Source: Nitrospirota bacterium (GTDB taxonomy: Bacteria > Nitrospirota > Thermodesulfovibrionia > Thermodesulfovibrionales > JdFR-85). Taken from it: a DNA stretch of 6,219 nt. The position numbers and the translations under genes were made by a program. The stretch is taken from assembly GCA_003232715.1 (NCBI GenBank), contig QIJG01000219.1, positions 1 to 6,219 on the forward strand. The letters are read 5' to 3'. The notes beneath the pieces are model-generated. The model had not been told where the DNA came from. It searched no databases and worked only from the letters and a program-made list of their open reading frames with translations. Positions 1 to 5,016 of the stretch are shown here, in pieces (position 1 is the first letter of the stretch; the number at the start of each line of letters is the position of its first letter).

Positions 1-1
1 C

Positions 2-625
2 TCCCTCGAACGGTCAATCGAGCCCAACTTTTACAGATTATTTATAAACGCATCCTATGGATTAACCGATAAAATCGAGCTCCTTACAAGTATCCCCTTT
101 ATCTTCAACTATCGTGACACAGGGGGAATCGGTGATATAAGTATAGGATACAAGTATAATATCTTATCCGAGAAAGGCCTTGGTCCGTCAATCTCGTATT
201 TAGTCGGATTTTCAATCCCGGGTAAAGAGACTTTTTCTACTCATGGCCATGTTGGTGGAGCCCTGCTTGTAAGTAAACGTATAGGTCCCTTCCGGGGGCA
301 TGGAAACCTCTTTTACTTCAAGTCAACCAGTTCTTCCATGAAGGACGAGGTGGAACTGAGGCTCGGCCTTGACCTTGCCGCTGCCCATAGTTTTAACATA
401 TTAAGTGAATTAATCGTTAAAAAGAGCCATTTCTCGGACCACATAGACCTCGTGGAAGGCAAGATGGGTTACAGGGTCAAGATTGCCTCAAATTCTTATG
501 CCGCTCTCGGGGTTGGGTATGATTTCAAAAACAGAAACCCTGAGCTCAGGATATTCCTGACACTCAGCCTTTTTCCACTGGATCAGGTAAAGGTGAAACG
601 GATTTACGAAGAGGAAAAAACATGA
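2..625 (+). CDS. Outer-membrane beta-barrel protein, C-terminal part (5' truncated)
   Basis: The frame is open from the first bases of the window to a TGA at 623-625, giving 207 visible residues; the start lies upstream. The protein is a chain of short alternating polar/hydrophobic strands separated by Gly/Asn/Asp turns, with no helical transmembrane segment. Examples are YGLTDKIELLTSIPFIF (residues 19-35), GGIGDISIGYKYNI (41-54), GPSISYLVGFSIPGKE (61-76) and a final strand near 182-191. The order 'YGLTDKIEL...GIGDISIGYKY' resembles the PF13557-type (MetA-pathway/transporter-like) barrels, which I recognise only by pattern. It would sit in the outer membrane, perhaps as a channel; the substrate is unknown. 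The ATG at 338 is internal, because the same frame continues well upstream of it. The stop overlaps the start of the protease gene by four bases, so the two are probably co-translated. The last 15 residues are a charged tail after the barrel, not the usual terminal aromatic residue. Confidence 0.75.
   Translation, partial: SLERSIEPNFYRLFINASYGLTDKIELLTSIPFIFNYRDTGGIGDISIGYKYNILSEKGLGPSISYLVGFSIPGKETFSTHGHVGGALLVSKRIGPFRGHGNLFYFKSTSSSMKDEVELRLGLDLAAAHSFNILSELIVKKSHFSDHIDLVEGKMGYRVKIASNSYAALGVGYDFKNRNPELRIFLTLSLFPLDQVKVKRIYEEEKT
609..614 (+). promoter_or_regulatory. Ribosome binding site for the HtrA gene
   Basis: AAGAGG lies 7 bases before the ATG at 622, inside the end of the barrel gene. 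It supports this start, which also gives a clean signal peptide, and fits translational coupling through the ATGA overlap. Confidence 0.7.
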
Positions 626-1968
626 AAAAAAGACTTTTCCTTGCTGTAATAACAATTCTATTATTTGTGTACGGCCCGGCTTCTGCCTCAGCTGTCCCTG
701 AAACATTCTCGGGTATCGTCAAATTAAGGGCCAAGAGTGTAGTAAATATCAGCACCACCCGGATAATTAAAGAAAAAACCAAACCCTTCCCCTTCTCACC
801 TGACACCCCTGATCGTGAGAAAAAGAAATTGAGGAGACAGTCCCTTGGCTCCGGCTTTATTATTGATGAAAAGGGCTATATCCTGACCAGTAACCATGTC
901 ATAGACAGGGCAGAGGATATAAGTGTAAGACTCTGGGATGAGACCGAATACAAGGCAACTGTTGTGGGAAGGGACCCAAATACCGATATAGCCCTTATCA
1001 AGGTAGAGGCTGACAGACCTCTTCCAGTGGCCCCGTTAGGGGATTCAGATGCCCTTGAGGTGGGCGACTGGGTTCTTGCCATGGGAAACCCCTTCGGCCT
1101 CGGTCTCACGGTAACTGCAGGCATTGTGAGCGCCAAGGCTCGGGGATTAGGCCCCGGGCCCTACGATGATCTTATCCAGACGGATGCAGCCATAAACCCC
1201 GGTAACTCGGGAGGCCCCCTCTTTAATCTCAATGGCGAGGTTGTAGGTATCAGCACTTCCATATTCTCTACGTCCGGGGGCAACATGGGGATAGGTTTTG
1301 CAATTCCCATTAACCTCGCAAAGGATATCCTGTTTTCTCTTAAAGAAAAGGGCTTTGTTGAAAGGGGCTGGCTTGGTGTTACCGTTCAGAAGGTTACACC
1401 TGAAATCGCTGAGAGTTTTGGACTCAGGGACAGACACGGGGCTCTGGTAACTGATGTCACAAAGGATTCACCTGCCGACAGGGCAGGAATACAGAGGGGT
1501 GACATCATAGTCGGGTATAATAGTAAAAAGATAGAAGACATGCACGAGCTTCCAAGACTTGTAGCTTCAACTCCCGTCGGCACGGGTGTCAACCTGAAAA
1601 TCTTCCGGGAAGGAAAGGAACTCGATCTAAATGTTATCATTGAAAAGCTGGGCAAAGGTATTGAAACCCCGGAACTTATCATTGAGAAGATCCTGGGATT
1701 ACAGACTAAAACCATGCCCCCTGCTATTGCGGAACAGTTCGGAGTCAGGGACGGCGGAGCCGTACTCGTCCTTGGTGTTACCGACAACAGCCCTGCCGAA
1801 AGACAGAATATCAAGAAAGGGGATGTTATATTGGAGGTCAATCGCAAGAGGGTTACATCAGCAGAGGAGATGGCCTCTGAGATCAAGGGACTTAACAAAG
1901 GAGACAGCGTCCTGTTGCTTATGAAGAGAAACAGAGGATATATATACGTGAGTATAAGGCTGGGGTAA
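622..1968 (+). CDS. degP: Periplasmic HtrA/DegP-type serine protease
   Basis: This 448-residue protein degrades or refolds damaged envelope proteins in the periplasm (S1C family). Residues 1-24 form a Sec signal peptide: MKKR, a hydrophobic core, then ASA before VP. The trypsin-like domain spans about 30-235 with the catalytic triad visible: His92 in SNHVID, Asp122 in DPNTDIALI and Ser196 in GNSGGPL. GNPFGLG (155-161) and IGFAIP (224-229) are further family signatures. PDZ1 covers about 248-340, with its peptide-binding loop at GWLGV; PDZ2 covers about 355-448. The length is typical of two-PDZ Do proteases. The LA-loop segment between the first strand and LGSGFII is short and Lys/Pro-rich, without the FF-rich, often Cys-containing insert of E. 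coli DegP, so it may be closer to DegQ in control. It sits between an outer-membrane protein and the Tat genes, which fits an envelope quality-control role. Family assignment is very secure; the DegP versus DegQ subtype is not. Confidence 0.96.
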   Translation: MKKRLFLAVITILLFVYGPASASAVPETFSGIVKLRAKSVVNISTTRIIKEKTKPFPFSPDTPDREKKKLRRQSLGSGFIIDEKGYILTSNHVIDRAEDISVRLWDETEYKATVVGRDPNTDIALIKVEADRPLPVAPLGDSDALEVGDWVLAMGNPFGLGLTVTAGIVSAKARGLGPGPYDDLIQTDAAINPGNSGGPLFNLNGEVVGISTSIFSTSGGNMGIGFAIPINLAKDILFSLKEKGFVERGWLGVTVQKVTPEIAESFGLRDRHGALVTDVTKDSPADRAGIQRGDIIVGYNSKKIEDMHELPRLVASTPVGTGVNLKIFREGKELDLNVIIEKLGKGIETPELIIEKILGLQTKTMPPAIAEQFGVRDGGAVLVLGVTDNSPAERQNIKKGDVILEVNRKRVTSAEEMASEIKGLNKGDSVLLLMKRNRGYIYVSIRLG

Positions 1969-1971
1969 TAT

Positions 1972-2316
1972 ATGTTTGATTTAGGAATACAGGAACTTAT
2001 AGTCATTTTCGCAGTTGTCCTGATCGTCTTCGGACCGAAGAAACTACCTGAACTTGCCCGTTCACTCGGCAAAGGTGTGGCTGAATTAAAAAAAGCCCTT
2101 AACGGGATTAAAGATCAGATAGATACAGAGGTGAAAGAGGTTCACAACCCCCTCCATGAAGGGCTGTCGGATACATATGAAGGAGTAGACCTCACTGGGA
2201 AAACAGCCAAAGAAAAGAAAGATGACCATTCACCTTTAACGGAAAAAACAGATGATAAAGCGGATAGGAAGACTTCAGAAGATGAGGGGGAAGAAGCGGG
2301 GAGGAAAGCGGAGTAG
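1972..2316 (+). CDS. tatA: Twin-arginine translocase subunit, TatA/TatB family
   Basis: This 114-residue protein is the pore-forming or receptor small subunit that works with TatC to export folded proteins carrying twin-arginine signals across the inner membrane. The architecture is complete: a short periplasmic N-terminus, one transmembrane helix at about 5-20, the hinge FGPKKLPEL (20-28), an amphipathic helix to about residue 47, then a long, highly charged Lys/Glu/Asp tail (51-114) that is probably disordered and cytoplasmic. The hinge and GKGVAELKKAL are typical of TatA, whereas the MFD-x-G-x-x-EL beginning, with Glu at position 8, is typical of TatB. The assignment within the family is therefore open, and tatA is used as the default. 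It starts 3 bases after the protease stop. The ribosome site is weak (GGGG at 1962-1965), so coupling to the upstream gene is likely. It abuts tatC directly. Confidence 0.9.
   Translation: MFDLGIQELIVIFAVVLIVFGPKKLPELARSLGKGVAELKKALNGIKDQIDTEVKEVHNPLHEGLSDTYEGVDLTGKTAKEKKDDHSPLTEKTDDKADRKTSEDEGEEAGRKAE
2300..2304 (+). promoter_or_regulatory. Ribosome binding site for tatC
   Basis: GGAGG lies 12 bases before the ATG at 2317, inside a purine-rich run that also encodes the acidic end of the TatA-family protein. A shorter GGAG at 2310-2313 is probably too close to the ATG to be used. The spacing is long, so re-initiation from the abutting stop codon may matter as well. Confidence 0.5.
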
Positions 2317-3102
2317 ATGGTTGAGAAAAAACTCCCCGTTACCGAGCATCTCAGTGAATTAAGACAGCGGTTAATAAAATCCCTTATTGCCGTACTGATT
2401 GGTTTTGGTTTATCCTTTAATTTTTCGGAGCAACTGTTCAGACTCCTGACACTTCCTCTAAGGTCAGACCTCCATTTAACGACTGTTTCACCCTACATAG
2501 AGTTCATACCTAAAGCTTCACCTATTCAAAAACTTGTTTTTCTCGCACCGGCAGAGGCATTCTGGATGAATATAAAGGTGGCCATGGTTGCCGGCCTCGT
2601 ACTTGCATTACCGGTAGCCCTGTATCAACTGTGGAAGTTTATCGCCCCGGGACTCATGCCTTCAGAAAAAAAGTATGTCGGCCCCTTTGTAGTGGCCGGT
2701 ACTGTGCTATTCCTTATCGGAGCCCTCTTCTGCTTCAGTGTTGTCCTGCCCTTTGCCATGGGTTTTCTTCTGACTTATAAGACCGCATTCATGACACCAA
2801 TGATTTCCGTCGGCAACTACGTTGATTTCTGTCTGAAATTCCTCCTTTCCTTTGGTGCCATATTTGAGCTGCCGATAGTGATTCTGTTTCTTACAAGGGC
2901 CGGCGTGGTAACACCGAAGGCACTCGCAAAAAACAGAAAGTATGCCGTTCTTGTAGCTTTTATCCTCGCAGCCGTCTTAACCCCCACCCCGGATGCCTTT
3001 AACCAGACGCTTATGGCTGTTCCTATTATTATTCTTTATGAGACCGGTATAATAATCTCAAAAATTTTCCTTAAAAAGGAGACTCCAAATGAAGGGGATT
3101 AG
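2317..3102 (+). CDS. tatC: Sec-independent protein translocase TatC
   Basis: This 261-residue polytopic inner-membrane protein is the core of the twin-arginine translocase and recognises the RR signal peptide. Family motifs are intact: HLSELRQRL (11-19) in the cytoplasmic N-terminus, PVALYQLWKFIAPGL (99-113) followed by EKKY, FELP (183-186), and LTPTPDAFNQ (221-230). Glu14, Glu117 and Glu184 correspond by motif to functionally important E. coli residues Glu15, Glu103 and Glu170. Six hydrophobic helices can be placed at about 19-37, 84-107, 120-147, 168-194, 207-222 and 228-249. The loop after the first helix is longer than in E. coli by roughly 14 residues, with the stretch SPYIEFIPKASPIQKL inserted before FLAPAEAF. 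The ATG directly follows the TAG of the preceding subunit gene, and the C-terminal 14 bases overlap the next gene. No TatB gene is seen beside it. Confidence 0.97.
   Translation: MVEKKLPVTEHLSELRQRLIKSLIAVLIGFGLSFNFSEQLFRLLTLPLRSDLHLTTVSPYIEFIPKASPIQKLVFLAPAEAFWMNIKVAMVAGLVLALPVALYQLWKFIAPGLMPSEKKYVGPFVVAGTVLFLIGALFCFSVVLPFAMGFLLTYKTAFMTPMISVGNYVDFCLKFLLSFGAIFELPIVILFLTRAGVVTPKALAKNRKYAVLVAFILAAVLTPTPDAFNQTLMAVPIIILYETGIIISKIFLKKETPNEGD
3076..3081 (+). promoter_or_regulatory. Strong ribosome binding site for the small unknown gene
   Basis: AAGGAG lies 7 bases before the ATG at 3089, within the last codons of tatC. It is the best Shine-Dalgarno match in the window and is the main evidence that the small overlapping gene is really translated. 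Confidence 0.75.
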
Positions 3103-3367
3103 AGGAAAAAGCATAAAGGCCATTACATGGGATATAGCTGAGGGCTATGTCATTGTAAATCCTATCTTTCTCAAACCCCTTGAGATGGAACTGATAAAAG
3201 AACTCTACCAGGAAATTCAACATATACAGACAGAGGTACGGGGAGAAAAGTTTCCGTTCAATGATATTCAGGCAATCAGGAAGAGAAATATGAGGCTTCA
3301 GCGGCTAAACACTACCCAGATAATCATAAGAAATTTTCTTAAAGAGCGCAAACAGCTATTCATATAA
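3089..3367 (+). CDS. Small basic protein of unknown function (92 aa)
   Basis: I do not recognise this family. The protein has 92 residues, no signal peptide and no transmembrane helix, so it is probably cytoplasmic. It is basic, with about 17 Lys/Arg against 10 Asp/Glu. By eye it has a beta-like start (8-24, SIKAITWDIAEGYVIVN), an amphipathic helix (about 30-48, LEMELIKELYQEIQHIQ), a short PF turn, and a basic helical C-terminus (about 60-88) that could contact nucleic acid, acidic lipid or a partner protein. It starts inside tatC (14-base overlap) behind a strong ribosome site and ends 5 bases before the HEAT-repeat gene, so it is very likely part of the operon. Codon use matches its neighbours. 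The Shine-Dalgarno site and tight packing argue that it is a real gene; no function is assigned. Confidence 0.8.
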   Translation: MKGIRGKSIKAITWDIAEGYVIVNPIFLKPLEMELIKELYQEIQHIQTEVRGEKFPFNDIQAIRKRNMRLQRLNTTQIIIRNFLKERKQLFI

Positions 3368-3372
3368 TAATC

Positions 3373-5016
3373 ATGACCCTTACTCAGGACGTAAAAGATA
3401 CGATTCAGGAACTCATCAAGGCAAAAAAGAATTTCAGAATCTATCCTGAAAATAATCCCGTCTATGCCAGGACAATTAATAGCATATACTCAAGGATGAC
3501 CACACTCCTTGATTCTTCCGGCTCTCTATCCCTAAAAATCAAACAGCACGATATATTCTTTGAGGGTGAGACTGTATACCACAGCGATGAAAAAGAAGAC
3601 AATCTCGCTCTCTTCTTTTTTAAGGACGGCATACGGGAGCTGACCTTCAACAGAGGGCTTCCGAAAAATGAAATGGAAGACTTTTTAAAGATACTTTCCG
3701 TAGACTTCGAAAGGGAGGTGCTTGACGATGATATAGTAACCCTTATGTGGGAAAAAGATTTTCAGTTCATACATTATATTGTAGATGATTCAATTCTTCT
3801 AGAGGATGAAACTTATGAAGGAAGGGCTATTGAAGAAGCAAAAAAAGCCTCTGATAATAACGAAGGTATCTTAAATGCCTATAAAGATGCATTTGGACTT
3901 GAAAAGAAATCAGTGTTAAATGTAATCCCACTTACCGATGAAGATCTGGGGAGTATTATCCGGGAAATAGAAAACGACCCACCTGACAAGAGTATTACCA
4001 TGATACATCTGCTCTTTGAGATGTTGTCTTATGCAGAAGGCATGGGAGAATATAAAGAATTGACGGGCTTTATAAGCTCCACACTTGAGTTTGCAATAAA
4101 CCTCGGAAATCTGGAGGCAGCAGTTTATACATTTAAGAAAATAGAGCATGGCTCCTCAGAAGATATTTATAATAAGGCTGCAGATGTCTGTCTGAAAGAG
4201 CTGACAAACTTTATCAATTCAGAAAAATTCGTCAGACTTCTTGGAGAGATACTCGACGAAGGCGCAGAGTTCAATGAAGAACTCCTGTACGAGTTTGCCT
4301 CTCTGCTGGACAAGAGGGCAATCCTTCCATTTATCCATATCCTGGGGGAATTAAGAAATGCCCCGGCACGAAAGGCTATCATAAGCATACTGTCGGAACT
4401 CGGCAAAAAAGATATACCCTCTATTGCAAAAGGCCTGCACGACAGGAGATGGTATGTAGTGAGAAATATTATATGTATTCTAAGACAAATTGGTGACACG
4501 TCTGCTGTAGAGTATCTCACACGTGCCGTCAGACACCCTGACAGGAGGGTGAAGAAAGAGGCGATACGTACCCTTGGTTTAATGGGTACGGGAAGCGTCT
4601 TGCCGGTACTAAAGGATTGTATGTCTGATACAGACGAATTGGTAAGGCTTGCCACTGTCAGGGCAATAGGTCTTATAGGAACACCTGTCTCAAAAAAGAT
4701 AATCCTTGATAGAATAGCCGACAAGAATTTCAGAGATAAAAATTATAACGAAAAAAGAGAATTCTATGAAGTCCTTGCTAAATGGAAAGACAGTGATGTC
4801 ATTGGCTTGCTAATCAGGGCACTTAAAAGAAAAACCCTGTTTAACCGGGCTAAAAACACTGAGATAAGGGCAGCGGCAGCACACGGCCTTGGTCTCATCG
4901 GCACGGAAGAGGTTTTAGAGACCCTCCTGAAGTTGCAGAACTCGAAAAATAAACTTCTGCGGGAAAACGTCCAGACCGCTATTAAGAGGATAACGGATGA
5001 AAAAAACAGAAGTTGA
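3373..5016 (+). CDS. HEAT-repeat protein with N-terminal mixed domain
   Basis: This 547-residue protein is probably soluble and cytoplasmic, with no signal peptide or membrane helix. Residues 1-112 form a mixed alpha/beta module: a helix, RIYPENNPVY (22-31), a second helix, strands around SLKIKQHDIFFEGETVY (53-69), then GIREL-TFNRGLPKNEMEDFLKIL (86-108). A comparable module begins the HD-GYP protein next door. The middle (about 113-310) is helical and acidic, including an acid-rich linker at 137-160. Residues about 316-540 hold roughly five to six HEAT units, clearest at TSAVEYLTRAV...TLGLMG (376-405), SVLPVLKDCM...AIGLIG (408-436) and DVIGLLIRAL...GLGLIG (475-510). HEAT solenoids are protein-interaction scaffolds, so this one may bind or regulate the HD-GYP enzyme. 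The start follows the previous stop by 5 bases without a clear ribosome site, which suggests coupled translation; the next in-frame ATG would cut into the N-terminal module. The end overlaps the next gene by 20 bases. Confidence 0.9.
   Translation: MTLTQDVKDTIQELIKAKKNFRIYPENNPVYARTINSIYSRMTTLLDSSGSLSLKIKQHDIFFEGETVYHSDEKEDNLALFFFKDGIRELTFNRGLPKNEMEDFLKILSVDFEREVLDDDIVTLMWEKDFQFIHYIVDDSILLEDETYEGRAIEEAKKASDNNEGILNAYKDAFGLEKKSVLNVIPLTDEDLGSIIREIENDPPDKSITMIHLLFEMLSYAEGMGEYKELTGFISSTLEFAINLGNLEAAVYTFKKIEHGSSEDIYNKAADVCLKELTNFINSEKFVRLLGEILDEGAEFNEELLYEFASLLDKRAILPFIHILGELRNAPARKAIISILSELGKKDIPSIAKGLHDRRWYVVRNIICILRQIGDTSAVEYLTRAVRHPDRRVKKEAIRTLGLMGTGSVLPVLKDCMSDTDELVRLATVRAIGLIGTPVSKKIILDRIADKNFRDKNYNEKREFYEVLAKWKDSDVIGLLIRALKRKTLFNRAKNTEIRAAAAHGLGLIGTEEVLETLLKLQNSKNKLLRENVQTAIKRITDEKNRS
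4984..4989 (+). promoter_or_regulatory. Ribosome binding site for the HD-GYP gene
   Basis: AAGAGG lies 7 bases before the ATG at 4997, inside the last codons of the HEAT-repeat gene. It fixes the start of the HD-GYP gene and the 20-base overlap. Confidence 0.7.

Noticed and set aside
338..625. A separate 95-residue gene starting at the ATG at 338
   Set aside because: The same frame is open without a stop from position 2 and encodes continuous beta-strand pattern upstream of this Met, so it is the C-terminal part of a larger barrel.
1148..1163. GC-rich near-palindrome around GGCCCCGGGCCC
   Set aside because: It is an imperfect palindrome encoding GLGPGP in the protease domain; no second copy or operator context was seen, so it is best explained as codon chance.
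1386..2072. Long open frame on the minus strand opposite the PDZ domains (228 codons)
   Set aside because: It lies fully antisense to the well-supported HtrA and TatA-family genes, its product is a Ser/Thr/Pro/Leu-rich sequence with no recognisable motif, and it has no neighbour context. It is a frame shadow.
2147..2164. CCCT/AGGG inverted repeat in the TatA-family tail
   Set aside because: It is a four-base-pair stem within coding sequence and is not followed by a T-run; it is not a terminator.
4167..4724. Minus-strand open frame of 185 codons opposite the HEAT repeats
   Set aside because: It is a Ser-rich product with no domain, antisense to a clear HEAT-repeat coding region; it reflects codon bias of the plus-strand gene.
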